Source: Candidatus Nanoarchaeia archaeon (GTDB lineage: Archaea; Nanobdellota; Nanobdellia; Woesearchaeales; SKIA01). Taken from it: a DNA stretch of 64,000 nt. The stretch is taken from the NCBI GenBank assembly GCA_028279685.1, contig JANQNG010000036.1, positions 36,948-100,947 of the forward strand. The letters are read 5' to 3'. Within the stretch, counting starts at the first letter, position 1; every line of letters begins with the position of its first letter. Under the pieces are notes generated by a model. The model was given only the letters and a program-made list of their open reading frames with translations. It was not told the origin of the DNA and searched no databases. Both the position numbers and the translations under genes were made by a program. Of the stretch, positions 42,991-52,078 are shown in pieces.

Positions 42991-43386
42991 TCACCTTTTC
43001 CATGGCATTTTTATGCAAGTATCATGTTGAAATAATGAATAGTCCGCATTACCATTCACAATACAAGTTTTGATCTTATTTCCTTTTAGTTGTTGTTTTG
43101 CTTTCTCCAATGTTTTACCTGTTTTTGACACATCATCAACAAGCAAGATTTTCTTATCCTTAACAATGAAACTTAAATCTTCAAGTAATTTTGGTTCTTC
43201 ATACCTTGGAGTGTGTGTATTATCTCGGTAATTTATCTCAATAATCTTCATAGGTATGTTTAGTTTTTGTTGGATGAAGCTAGCAGGGATGATTCCACCC
43301 CTAGCTATTGCTACAATGAGATCAAATTGTTCAAATTTGATTTCATCCAACCGTAAAAAAAATTCATCCCATGTTTTTTCAATCAT
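42991..43386 (-). CDS. Purine-type phosphoribosyltransferase
   Basis: From the ATG at 43386, which overlaps the previous stop as ATGA, the 131-residue protein shows the PRPP loop LLVDDVSKTGKTLEKA (about 81-96) and FDLIVAIARGGIIPASFI near the N-terminus. These features match hypoxanthine/xanthine-guanine type salvage enzymes. With the adjacent ECF substrate-binding membrane protein it suggests uptake and activation of a nucleobase. Confidence 0.88.
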   Translation of the reverse strand: MIEKTWDEFFLRLDEIKFEQFDLIVAIARGGIIPASFIQQKLNIPMKIIEINYRDNTHTPRYEEPKLLEDLSFIVKDKKILLVDDVSKTGKTLEKAKQQLKGNKIKTCIVNGNADYSLFQHDTCIKMPWKR

Positions 43387-43871
43387 TCTACTACCTTGCT
43401 TATTGGTTTGTATGTATACTTTGCTAATGTAGCCCAAACAATATTTGAGATTAACAATGCAATCATTATGTTGACTACAAGTGCATGAGGCATTCCTGCT
43501 AGGTACACATCAGTTAGATATAACCATGGAACCTGGATTGCATAAGCTATTAGTACTGATTGTATCATGCCAAATCCCTTTCTTAGCAAAAATCCTGCTG
43601 CAAAACCAAGTATTATGTTACCAACTGCGATGTAGGGATTACCTAATGCAAATGCTGTAAACATGCTTCCTAATCCACCGCTTATTGCTCCACCAACAGG
43701 ACCATATATTGCTGCTGCAATAAAGACAAGATACTGGAATAGATGTATCTTAAATCCAAAAACTGTAGGTATGTTAAGCATACCTAAGAAGTTAGGCAAA
43801 ATTGCTAAAAATGCCAACATTGTTATTGTTTTATAATTCACTTCAAATCCAAACACATTTTTATATTCCAT
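43383..43871 (-). CDS. ECF transporter S component-like membrane protein
   Basis: The 162-residue protein (start chosen at the ATG 43871 after GAGGAA) is almost entirely hydrophobic, with about five or six helices and the small-residue pattern IYGPVGGAISGGLGSMFTAF and GNIILGFAAGFLLRKGFGMI found in ECF substrate-binding subunits. Such proteins bind vitamins or bases and need an energising module elsewhere. The operon partner is a phosphoribosyltransferase, so a purine or 7-deazapurine is a likely cargo; substrate not proven. Confidence 0.75.
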   Translation of the reverse strand: MEYKNVFGFEVNYKTITMLAFLAILPNFLGMLNIPTVFGFKIHLFQYLVFIAAAIYGPVGGAISGGLGSMFTAFALGNPYIAVGNIILGFAAGFLLRKGFGMIQSVLIAYAIQVPWLYLTDVYLAGMPHALVVNIMIALLISNIVWATLAKYTYKPISKVVE

Positions 43872-43881
43872 TTTATTTTCC

Positions 43882-44697
43882 TCATTGACCTGCAAATTTC
43901 AACATAAACCTATCTAAAACTCCGTCGCCGAGCCACTTTCTCATATAAACAACTGGCTTTGCCATACTACCTACTAAGTATCTTCTTTTAGGTTTTTTAC
44001 TATATATAATTTTTTGGATTGTCTTAGAGATTAAAGATGCTGGAGACGATTTCATTGATGACATATCCATTTTCTTATAGGCATTGATCATTGGTTTGTA
44101 AGCTGAATCTTTTGGCAATTTATTTAGATTTTCTAATAATGGACCTCCAAAATTTGTTTCGATTGCGCCAGGTTCTAATATGACAACTTTAATTCCGAAT
44201 TGTTTTAGTTCTAATCTTAGACAATCTGAAAATCCTTCCAATGCATGTTTGGTTGCATGATACCATGCTCCTAATGGAAAGTAGATTTTTCCACCCATTG
44301 AAGAAGTATTGATGATTATTCCGGATTTCTTTTTCCTCATATGTGGGGTTACTAATTGAGTTAATCTTGCTAATCCAAATAAATTAACTTCAAATTGATA
44401 TCTTGCTGTATTAATTGGAATATCTTCTACTGGGCCATACAATCCGAAGCCTGCATTGTTCCAGAGTACATCAATCTTTCCTTGTTCTTTGATAATTTTC
44501 TCCATACCTTTTTTGATGGTGTCTTCTTTAGACATATCCATTTGAATAATATGTCCACCATTTGCTTCGAGATCCTTCATTTTATCTACACTTCTAGCAG
44601 CGCAATAGACAACATGTCCTTTTCGGATTAGATCCTCTGCAGTAACTTTGCCCATCCCTGATGATGCGCCTGTAATGAGTATAACTTTTTTATTCAT
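43882..44697 (-). CDS. Short-chain dehydrogenase/reductase
   Basis: The 271-residue protein has the NAD(P)-binding motif TGASSGMG (9-16), NNAG (80-83) and the catalytic YHATK (146-150) of classical SDR enzymes. Substrate unknown. It is the first gene of the TetR-controlled operon, with the start 15 bases from the inverted-repeat operator. Confidence 0.92.
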   Translation of the reverse strand: MNKKVILITGASSGMGKVTAEDLIRKGHVVYCAARSVDKMKDLEANGGHIIQMDMSKEDTIKKGMEKIIKEQGKIDVLWNNAGFGLYGPVEDIPINTARYQFEVNLFGLARLTQLVTPHMRKKKSGIIINTSSMGGKIYFPLGAWYHATKHALEGFSDCLRLELKQFGIKVVILEPGAIETNFGGPLLENLNKLPKDSAYKPMINAYKKMDMSSMKSSPASLISKTIQKIIYSKKPKRRYLVGSMAKPVVYMRKWLGDGVLDRFMLKFAGQ

Positions 44698-44711
44698 TTT
44701 TTATCACCTAT

Positions 44712-44731
44712 TAGACTGATTAGTCAGTCTA
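44712..44731 (-). promoter_or_regulatory. TetR-type operator over the promoter of the SDR operon
   Basis: TAGACTGA (44712-44719) and TCAGTCTA (44724-44731) are perfect inverted arms around a TTAG centre. It lies immediately downstream (on the minus strand) of a TATA box (TTTATAAACT, about 44731-44740), over the expected transcription start, where repressor binding would block RNA polymerase. The operon ends with a TetR gene. Confidence 0.8.
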
Positions 44732-44779
44732 GTTTATAAAGTTTGTGATTTTGATAAAATCGGCTCATTTAAGAAAATA

Positions 44780-45448
44780 TTACCTTATCAGCGTCCCTTT
44801 GAAAAGTTTCTTCTTCAATATTGCTTCAAATTGTTGTAATTTATTCCCATTCACAATACTTACTTTTAACTTCAATTTTTTAGCTAGCTTCGTAGCAATA
44901 GGGTCAAAAGGCATATTCAATCCGGATTTCCACTTTGTGCCTACAATTTTCTGGAAGTCTTTCCATGAAACCTCTTTCAATATCTTAGCGTTCTTATACT
45001 TCTTAGGATCTCTATCATAAACATAATCAATATTCGTCAAGTTAATCACGTTCTTTGCTTTGTACGTCTCAGCTAATTTTGTTGCGACAAAGTCAGAACT
45101 TGCACCAGGTTTCCACCCTCCTGCAAGTATTACTTTTTTCTTTGTTCTCACTTTTTTAGTAGGATCAAGAATAATATCTGGGTGTGCTACGCTGCCAAAC
45201 AATTCTTGCACCAATAATGCATGCACTTGAGTGATTTTTATGCCTAAGAGATCTTGTTGTCGTGTTGTTACATTATTCCCTAATGCGTTGATATAGTTTC
45301 TTGTAGTTCTTCCACCACCACAAACAATGAAGAATCTATATTTGCGAGTGTATTTCTTGATCAGTTTAACAAATTTCTTTACATATGATACATTGACATT
45401 ATCTGGGACTATTAACGACCCTCCTAATGATATGATTATATTATCCAT
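44780..45448 (-). CDS. pyrH: UMP kinase (amino-acid kinase fold)
   Basis: Phosphorylates UMP to UDP. The sequence shows ISLGGSL (6-12), VCGGGRTTRNYINA, AGGWKPGASSDFVATKLAET and LTNIDYVYDRDPKKYKNAKI, the archaeal UMP kinase pattern; other amino-acid kinases are less likely given the last motif. Length 222 is normal. It starts inside the end of pepF on the same strand. Confidence 0.88.
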   Translation of the reverse strand: MDNIIISLGGSLIVPDNVNVSYVKKFVKLIKKYTRKYRFFIVCGGGRTTRNYINALGNNVTTRQQDLLGIKITQVHALLVQELFGSVAHPDIILDPTKKVRTKKKVILAGGWKPGASSDFVATKLAETYKAKNVINLTNIDYVYDRDPKKYKNAKILKEVSWKDFQKIVGTKWKSGLNMPFDPIATKLAKKLKLKVSIVNGNKLQQFEAILKKKLFKGTLIR

Positions 45449-47174
45449 TCACTAACCTCCTTAACTCTTCAATCTCATTCTTAATAATATCGAATCCTCC
45501 TTGCCAGAATGCAGGATCAGCAATATCAACATCAACTGTTTCTTTTAGTATATCAGCGGGACTTGCATCTCCACCATATTTCAGAATTTCTAAATATTTA
45601 GGAACAAATGATTCTCCTTGCTCTTCATACATCTTATACAATGAAAGCACAAGTAAATTACCAAATGAGTAGGCGTAACAATAGAAAGGTGTGTGGTGAA
45701 TATGGGGTATGTAACTCCACTCAGAATCAAAGACGTGATCAATTTCCATATCTCCGAATTGCTCTTCAAGAAATGTTCGATAGGCACTGTTGAGTTCCTC
45801 TGTTGTTGCTCCTCTTGTAATCAGATCATGTGCTTTATTCTCAAAGATGACAAAGTAAGCTTGACGTATTATAGATGCATACTGATGGTCAAGTTGATGC
45901 ACCAATACAGCAGTCTTCTCCTCGAGTTCACTTTCTTTGAGCAACCGTTCACTCAATAACATCTCCCCGAAGATTGACGCAGTCTCTGCCATAGGCAATG
46001 CTGATTGAAAGGTAAAAACAGATTTATCTTTTGATGATGATTCATGGATGCCGTGGCCAAACTCGTGCATCATAGTGAACATATCGGTTAATTTCCCTGC
46101 ATGATTCAGTAGAATGTATGGGCTCATTCCTGGTAATAATGGCTGACAGAATGCACCACTTCGTTTATGAGGAATAATTTCTGAATGAACGTGTTCCCTG
46201 TCAAAAATTGTTTTTGCCATGTCATGCATTTCTTGACTGAACTGCTTGTAGGTGTCAAGCACAAATGATTTACAATAATCATAGGAGTATTCTTTCTCTT
46301 CAATGTGGTAAGGAGCATAGAGGTCAAATCTGGTAAATGTATCCATCTTCAATATTTTCTGCTTGAGCTTGAAATATTCCTGGAAGATAGGGACATTTTT
46401 TTGAATAACATTGAGCAGGGTGTTGATAACCTCATCAGGAATGTCATTGCCAAGATTACGAACGGTAATTGGTGATTTGTATCCTCGTATTGTCATGTTC
46501 TCGTTGCGCCAGTCCATTACGATACTCTTGTATAGTTCCGAAAGTACTGGCTGTTCTTTTTTGTATCTGCCCTGTACTTTCAGATAGGCTTCCTTTCTGA
46601 CTTTGGCGTTGGGATCTTGGAATTTCTTTGTCATCTGTTCCAACGGTAGCTTTTCTCCTTCCCATTCGTATTCATATCTGCTTGTGATGATATCATATAG
46701 TTTTGTTATTGTGTTACATCCTGTGATATCTTTAAAATTGATAATTCTTTCTTCGTTCTCTTTCAACGTGAAATCTTTGAATTTCCTTGATTGTTTCAAA
46801 AGATATGCATATTGTGTGTTTTCATTGGTCAGTTCATTTGCTTTCTTGTCAGGCAATTGCTTGAACCAGAGATCGAAAAATAGCATACTATTGCTTTGTT
46901 CAGTAAGTATTTGTTCGACTTTTGCCATATGAGAAGTTCTTTTTGAATCAGAAGTGTTCTCGCAAAACCACATATTTGCATACACTGCGAGCTTCGTTGT
47001 CAGCACTTCGATTGATTCTTCAAGTTGCAGTATCTCGACAAAGCGTCCAGGAGAGATAGTATCACTAAGCTCATCTCTCACTTTGGTGAATGCAGACACT
47101 TTCTCTTTCAGTTCATGTACGAGTTCATCAGTTTTTTCAAATGAATAGATATCTTCTAGATTCCAAACTACCAT
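45441..47174 (-). CDS. pepF: Oligoendopeptidase F-like metallopeptidase (M3)
   Basis: A cytoplasmic zinc peptidase of the M3 family. HEFGHGIHES near residue 368 is the zinc motif, with NHAGKLTDMFTMM before it and the C-terminal HHTPFYCYAYSFG that lines the active site. 577 residues, full length. I start at the ATG 47174 because the TATA box (CATATAAATC on this strand, near 47195) lies about 25 bases upstream. Confidence 0.93.
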   Translation of the reverse strand: MVVWNLEDIYSFEKTDELVHELKEKVSAFTKVRDELSDTISPGRFVEILQLEESIEVLTTKLAVYANMWFCENTSDSKRTSHMAKVEQILTEQSNSMLFFDLWFKQLPDKKANELTNENTQYAYLLKQSRKFKDFTLKENEERIINFKDITGCNTITKLYDIITSRYEYEWEGEKLPLEQMTKKFQDPNAKVRKEAYLKVQGRYKKEQPVLSELYKSIVMDWRNENMTIRGYKSPITVRNLGNDIPDEVINTLLNVIQKNVPIFQEYFKLKQKILKMDTFTRFDLYAPYHIEEKEYSYDYCKSFVLDTYKQFSQEMHDMAKTIFDREHVHSEIIPHKRSGAFCQPLLPGMSPYILLNHAGKLTDMFTMMHEFGHGIHESSSKDKSVFTFQSALPMAETASIFGEMLLSERLLKESELEEKTAVLVHQLDHQYASIIRQAYFVIFENKAHDLITRGATTEELNSAYRTFLEEQFGDMEIDHVFDSEWSYIPHIHHTPFYCYAYSFGNLLVLSLYKMYEEQGESFVPKYLEILKYGGDASPADILKETVDVDIADPAFWQGGFDIIKNEIEELRRLVNG

Positions 47175-47394
47175 GTTTTGACTATAAGAAGATGATTTAT
47201 ATGGATTGTGGTAGGTGGCCATGGCTGTCTTGCATGGGCATTGACTATAAGATGGTTGTAGCTATACTGTCGCTGATCTTTATATGGAAACTGTTTTACA
47301 AGCCTGCAGAGGTTTTTTTTCTTTTAAGTAGTTATTTTTATAAAGATAAACAGATTCTCCCAATACACAAAGTACACACAATAGGATTAATATT

Positions 47395-48849
47395 GTGATA
47401 ACGTATACTATTACTATGGGGTTCAACGCCGTTCAGCATATGATGAATAATCTTTATTATGATAGTGTTGAACTTGGTATTTTTTCAGCATTAGATATGA
47501 TAGTTCCTGTTGATTCAAGAGAAATAGTTTTTTCAAAAACAGAAACTTTTTTACAATCTTCTGAAGAAATTGAGGATCATGGACTTTATGATACTGAAGA
47601 AAGTAAACCGTTCAAGTATATTCCTGGTTACAAGAGAAAAATTGGCTTATCTTCACAAAGTCTGGAAAAAAAAGGAGCATTAAGCAAAGAAATTATGTTG
47701 AGCGCTAAGTCTCCTATTTCAACACCTGCGAAGAAAAAGCCCGATTTTGTTGCTACTCTTGAAAAAATTCTTGAGGAAACATATCAGAGTAGTTTGCCCA
47801 TCAGGATTACAAAAATAAGAGAAATTGAATCAGGAGTTAAAGAGCAAGTTAAGGAAATTTCATTTTGGCGTGCAGGAGGTATTTACAAAGTCTGGATGTT
47901 TAAGGCAGATCCGGTAGAGACCTATATTGAATTGACAAAATGTTATATCGCAGACAAAGCAGGCATAAGAACAGGAAAACCTATTGGGTTCGTACCTTCT
48001 GAAAAGGAAAATAGATATCAATTTGATGCAGCGCTGTTAGGTGGTGTTGTCGAGCATGCAGGGGAGACATACCATAAACTAATACATGAATACGAAACTG
48101 CTCCTGAACTTCTTCTTGAGAGTGCGATGTTTGTAGCAAGATTTATTGCAGACTGCCATGTGCGTTTAGCGGATACTGAAGAACAATTTGCAAGATATAA
48201 TGTTAACATACCTGTGGTTACTGCTTCTGATCGTATAAAGAAAACATTATATGCAGCACTTGCTATCGATGATAAAGAACTTCTTTCTGCAGTTGAGAAT
48301 CTTGTGGCAAAGCAGATGCAATATAAGGTTATGTCACATAATGATCCTCATACAAAAAATATCATAACACCACCTAAAGTTTCGGAAATAGGATTAGTTG
48401 GTATGGATGCTGAGGAATATGCGTATATAGACTGGAAAGATTTAGGATGGAATCATCCCTTTAGTGACTTAGTTGATTTTTTTACTCACTTTCTTAGAGA
48501 TGCAGAACAATGCTGCGTGCCTTATGATTATGATTTTTCAAAAATCAAAGATGCATATATTGCTTCTTTCAATAAGAAAGGTTCTTTTATTAATCTTGAA
48601 ATGAATGAATCTGATTTACGTAATGATGCACTTATAGAATCTGCAGTGTGTAATCTCTGTGAAATGTATGATCCTTCACGAAAGAATTCGGATGACATAA
48701 GACAAAAGGCAATACGACATATGCAAAAACTTAATGAAGATCTTGATGAACTAAGCACCAAAGGATTCAGACAAGAAATTAGAATGATAAGAAAATCATT
48801 GAATGATGTATTCGGAGATATTGAATATATCAAACCTTATCTCTCATAA
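47395..48849 (+). CDS. Aminoglycoside phosphotransferase-fold kinase-like protein
   Basis: The C-terminal half has the kinase-fold motifs VMSHNDPHTKNI near residue 315 (HxDxxxxN catalytic loop) and AYIDWKDLGWNHPFSDLVDF near 342 (metal-binding Asp), as in APH/choline-kinase proteins. The N-terminal 120 residues are not recognisable. Start uncertain: GTG at 47395 or ATG at 47413. Substrate unknown; choline or a sugar are possible. Convergent with the PhoU-like gene, ending inside its stop region. Confidence 0.8.
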   Translation: MITYTITMGFNAVQHMMNNLYYDSVELGIFSALDMIVPVDSREIVFSKTETFLQSSEEIEDHGLYDTEESKPFKYIPGYKRKIGLSSQSLEKKGALSKEIMLSAKSPISTPAKKKPDFVATLEKILEETYQSSLPIRITKIREIESGVKEQVKEISFWRAGGIYKVWMFKADPVETYIELTKCYIADKAGIRTGKPIGFVPSEKENRYQFDAALLGGVVEHAGETYHKLIHEYETAPELLLESAMFVARFIADCHVRLADTEEQFARYNVNIPVVTASDRIKKTLYAALAIDDKELLSAVENLVAKQMQYKVMSHNDPHTKNIITPPKVSEIGLVGMDAEEYAYIDWKDLGWNHPFSDLVDFFTHFLRDAEQCCVPYDYDFSKIKDAYIASFNKKGSFINLEMNESDLRNDALIESAVCNLCEMYDPSRKNSDDIRQKAIRHMQKLNEDLDELSTKGFRQEIRMIRKSLNDVFGDIEYIKPYLS

Positions 48850-49749
48850 AATTAACGCGAAATAACCTCCTGCTCCTTCGTACGTTTTTTTGACGATATC
48901 GATCATATGATGAAGAAACAAGGAATCTTTTCCTTTTGTTTGCTTTAATGTGGCTGTGAGTTTTGGTAGCAATGTTTTTCTCTCAAGATAGAGTTTTTCT
49001 TTTAGTTTAGGATTAAATTTGTAGAATATTGAGTAGAATGCGAGATAATAATCAATAGTTTCCTTGAATAGAGAAAGCAAAGAAGGATCAATCTTTTTTT
49101 TATGATTTTCAAAAGCATCGCAAATGTATTTGAATTCATCGGCAATGCGTTCTATGTTTTTTACAATTTCATAGATTTGCATTGTTCGCTGAGGGATGTT
49201 GTAGCCTTTCTTGTTGAGTATTCGTATGCAGACATCAGTAAATCTGTTATTCAATGTTTCCATATTTCGAATCTCTTTGAGTTTCGCAAAGTGCTGTTGT
49301 TTTATTGCTTCAAGTATCTCTTTTGCCATCTCGTTGGTGACTTGGAATGATTTTCTCAGCAAAGTGTCAAACTCAGTGTCTATAGTTGTTGCTATGCTTT
49401 TGATAAGCACACGATTGGGTTTCTGATCAATGATTTCAAATCCAATACAATCAGGAATTCGTTGGCGAATGCTTTCTAACGTCTTACCATTGTTGAATCT
49501 AACAGTAATCTCATCATACCCTAGTTGATAGAGATGAGAAAGATTATTTTTTGTAAAGATTCCTGACGTTGTTGCGTCTATTTCTTTTTTTGGAGAGGCA
49601 ATCTCCTGCTCTGTAGAAATTTTAAGTAAAGGGCCTGCCTCTTCAACATTAACTTCATCTCCTTTTTTGAGATTGTATTTCTCAGTCCATTTGATAGGAA
49701 GGGTAACGGTTAATGAACTTGAGCCATGTTGGACGATTTTCCTTTTCAT
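48844..49749 (-). CDS. PhoU-like regulator with AbrB DNA-binding domain
   Basis: Residues 1-47 (MKRKIVQHGSSSLTVTLPIK, then WTEKYNLKKGDEV) are an SpoVT/AbrB swapped-hairpin domain. Residues about 120-300 are a PhoU-like helical domain (EMAKEILEAIKQQHFAKLKE, NIERIADEFKYICDAFENHK). In archaea such proteins regulate phosphate uptake genes. It is divergent from the gene at 49902, with inverted repeats between them. Confidence 0.85.
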   Translation of the reverse strand: MKRKIVQHGSSSLTVTLPIKWTEKYNLKKGDEVNVEEAGPLLKISTEQEIASPKKEIDATTSGIFTKNNLSHLYQLGYDEITVRFNNGKTLESIRQRIPDCIGFEIIDQKPNRVLIKSIATTIDTEFDTLLRKSFQVTNEMAKEILEAIKQQHFAKLKEIRNMETLNNRFTDVCIRILNKKGYNIPQRTMQIYEIVKNIERIADEFKYICDAFENHKKKIDPSLLSLFKETIDYYLAFYSIFYKFNPKLKEKLYLERKTLLPKLTATLKQTKGKDSLFLHHMIDIVKKTYEGAGGYFALIL

Positions 49750-49787
49750 TAATATAGAAAAGGAGATTAAGTATATAAATTTTTCGA

Positions 49788-49826
49788 AAATACATAATTT
49801 GTAAAGAAATACACAATTATGTATTT
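49788..49826. promoter_or_regulatory. Inverted-repeat operator between PhoU-like and ARPP-1 genes
   Basis: AAATACATAATT (49788-49799) and AATTATGTATTT (49815-49826) form a perfect 12-bp inverted repeat with a 15-nt spacer containing another AAATAC half-site. It lies next to the PhoU-like gene's TATA box (ATTTATATAC on its strand). The AbrB-type protein at 48844-49749 is the obvious candidate binder, controlling both genes. Confidence 0.7.
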
Positions 49827-49901
49827 GTGTTGTTATTATGTTGGTTAATTAGAAATGGATGTATGATTTGCATATTCTATCAATCACTGGAGGTTATACC
49901 A

Positions 49902-51002
49902 ATGAAAAATGAAATACAACAATATCTTGGAACACTGGAATTTGAACAACCACAATTTCATAAAAACATGGCAGTAGTCTCACTGATGAACCCAGATAGT
50001 AATCTAGAATATTTAGTATTTGATGAGGCTGTCAATAAGGGGCTTGCTGTTGAAGAAACATCAAGTGTGCAAGAATTGAAGATCAATAATAAGACAGGAA
50101 AAGAAGTATTGATTATGCAAGGAGAATTTGTGCTTGGAGGTAAGCAGAATAGAATGATCTCAAGGAATATCTATATGGAGAAAAATTTTACAGGCAGTGT
50201 TCCTGTGAATTGTGTTCAGCAACATCGATGGTCTCCTACTTTTGATAAGAAGTTTTCATCAAGCAAAAGAATGGCAACCAAAGGGGTCAAACTTGCAGCG
50301 AGTAGAAGCCAAGGAGAAGTGTGGAATAGTGTAGCTTGTTTTATGGCACAGTCTGGCTCTCACTCTCAATCTCATGATCTTGGAGAAATATTCAGTCAGA
50401 AAGAAAGAGATGTCAGCGATTATCTTTCAGCGTTCTCTTTAGTTGATGGTGCTGTTGGTGTTGCTATTGCAACTCGAATGAATGGCGATATCGTATACGG
50501 TATTGATCTGTTCGATAAACATGCAACAATGAATAAGAACTTCAAAAAGATCATAGAGAGCAGTGCTATGGAAGCTATCGTCGGAGAAGGAGAGATTGCA
50601 GCAGCAGATATTGATGTTGAGGAGTTTCTTGATTCAGCAAAGAATGCAATTTATAGAAAGCAGAAGTCAGTAAGTCTAGGCAAAGATTATTTGATATCGG
50701 GTAATGTTGAAGGAGGTGCATTATCATTTAATAGAATTCCTGTGTATGTGACTTTTGCATCAGGACATCAAAGAAATGCTACTAGACATAGTGATCTTGG
50801 AAGGAGAAGGCCAGATATACATGTAGGAGGAGATGATGATCAAGATACAATAAATCCTTCAACAGGGTTTGGCAGAGTAAGATTCGGGGATAATTATATT
50901 CACAGAGTAAGATTCGGGGATAATTATATTCATCCTCGACAGGATAATGATCTTCATCGATATATACCTCCTCGACAGGAGGATGATTTTTATCGACAAT
51001 GA
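49902..51002 (+). CDS. ARPP-1 (DUF6569)-family protein with tandem C-terminal repeats
   Basis: The protein resembles the ARPP-1 family: NKGLAVEETSSVQELKINNK, VLIMQGEFVLGGKQNRMISR, then NRNIYM and VPVNCVQQHRWSP. ARPP-1 proteins are found in ADP-ribosylation/phosphatase contexts but lack an assigned reaction. I start at ATG 49902 after GGAGGT. The last about 60 residues form repeats rich in Arg, Asp and Tyr (RVRFGDNYIH twice, then PRQDNDLHRYIPPRQEDDFY), probably disordered. Confidence 0.75.
   Translation: MKNEIQQYLGTLEFEQPQFHKNMAVVSLMNPDSNLEYLVFDEAVNKGLAVEETSSVQELKINNKTGKEVLIMQGEFVLGGKQNRMISRNIYMEKNFTGSVPVNCVQQHRWSPTFDKKFSSSKRMATKGVKLAASRSQGEVWNSVACFMAQSGSHSQSHDLGEIFSQKERDVSDYLSAFSLVDGAVGVAIATRMNGDIVYGIDLFDKHATMNKNFKKIIESSAMEAIVGEGEIAAADIDVEEFLDSAKNAIYRKQKSVSLGKDYLISGNVEGGALSFNRIPVYVTFASGHQRNATRHSDLGRRRPDIHVGGDDDQDTINPSTGFGRVRFGDNYIHRVRFGDNYIHPRQDNDLHRYIPPRQEDDFYRQ
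50875..50934 (+). repeat. 30-bp tandem repeat in the ARPP-1 gene
   Basis: A 30-base unit (AGAGTAAGATTCGGGGATAA, then TTATATTCAC/T) occurs at 50875-50904 and 50905-50934 with one difference, coding for RVRFGDNYIH twice. Frame is kept, so the tail grows in ten-residue steps. Confidence 0.85.
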
Positions 51003-51058
51003 AATATTATTAACACAGACCCAAAGATTGTTATATAAATACGTTTTTCCTAGAAGTG

Positions 51059-51853
51059 ATGATGTTGGATAGAATAATAACAATAGTGAGAGAGGCAGGA
51101 GAAATACACAAAAAATATTTCAGTAAAGAGTATAACACTTCATATAAAAACAATGAAGGACGCTCACCTGTTACTGATGCAGATATAGAAGCGGATAGAT
51201 ATATCCGAGAGGTGTTGCATGATCAATTTCCTCATGACAAGATTCTCTCTGAAGAAAATGGACTTCTTCCTTCTGATTTCTCAGGAAGAGTGTGGATGGT
51301 AGATCCTCTTGATGGCACGAGATATTTTATTGAGGGGAAAAAAGGTTTTTCTGTTACTATAGGGTTATGTACTGAAGGTGTTCCTGTGCTTGGAGTGGTT
51401 TATTTTCCGATGAAGAATGAGTTATATTTTGCTGAGAAAAGAAGAAGTGCTTGGTTGTTGAAAAACGGATTAGAACATAGGCTTGCCGTAAGTAATGTTG
51501 AACATCTTGCTGATGCAAGAAAAATAATGCAACCTGCTCATAGAAAAAGACCGATGGACAAACTTGTTATCTCTCTCGGAAAAGAAAATGTTACTTCTAA
51601 AGGAGGCTTTTCGTATAAAGCATGCGTTATTGCTTCAGGGAATGCAGAGTTTCATTTTGCGACAAGCCCTAATACTTGTAAATGGGATACGTGTGCGACA
51701 CAAGTGATCGTTGAGGAAGCAGGAGGAAAGATAACTGACAAAGAAGGAAACCCAATTGATTACATGCAAAAAGATTCTGCTTTGAATCATCCTATTATAT
51801 CGAATGGTTTTATTCATGATGAACTCATTGAAGAAATGAAAAAGAATTCATGA
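51059..51853 (+). CDS. Inositol monophosphatase-family phosphatase
   Basis: A magnesium-dependent phosphatase of the IMP/FBPase/CysQ family: SPVTDADIEADRYIREV, ILSEENG, WMVDPLDGTRYFIEGKKGF and the C-terminal NTCKWDTCATQVIVEEAGG. Motifs for metal binding are complete. The CKWDTCA form resembles CysQ-type (3',5'-bisphosphate nucleotidase) members, but substrate is not decided. Start ATG 51059 (GTG 51056 also possible) with a TATA-like TTATATAAAT 30 bases upstream. Confidence 0.9.
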   Translation: MMLDRIITIVREAGEIHKKYFSKEYNTSYKNNEGRSPVTDADIEADRYIREVLHDQFPHDKILSEENGLLPSDFSGRVWMVDPLDGTRYFIEGKKGFSVTIGLCTEGVPVLGVVYFPMKNELYFAEKRRSAWLLKNGLEHRLAVSNVEHLADARKIMQPAHRKRPMDKLVISLGKENVTSKGGFSYKACVIASGNAEFHFATSPNTCKWDTCATQVIVEEAGGKITDKEGNPIDYMQKDSALNHPIISNGFIHDELIEEMKKNS

Positions 51854-51857
51854 GGTT

Positions 51858-52001
51858 GTGAGGAAAGAACGGGGCCAGGAAGTAGTGGTGCAAGATGTGC
51901 TCGACAAGAGATTGATGTGGATACTGGCAAAAGTTTATTTACAGGATAATAAGTATCCGGAAACATCACGAATAATTCTACATAAGGCATATAAAAAATA
52001 G
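51858..52001 (+). CDS. Small basic protein candidate (47 aa)
   Basis: A GTG at 51858 opens an uninterrupted frame of 47 residues (MRKERGQEVVVQDVLDKRLM, then WILAKVYLQDNKYPETSRII) to the TAG at 51999. It follows the phosphatase stop by four bases. The composition is protein-like (hydrophobic runs separated by charges), but there is no strong ribosome site and I know no family. It could be the relic of a longer gene. Confidence 0.45.
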   Translation: MRKERGQEVVVQDVLDKRLMWILAKVYLQDNKYPETSRIILHKAYKK

Positions 52002-52078
52002 GCTACAATTTTTGTGAATGGTGATAACTAAGAATAAATCACAAATAGGTTTAAATAGATAACAATTATTCTAAGAAA

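Noticed and set aside
47223..47394. Possible small gene between pepF and the kinase-like gene
   Set aside because: Frames are short and broken; only a TATA-like sequence (TTTTTATAAA) is visible.
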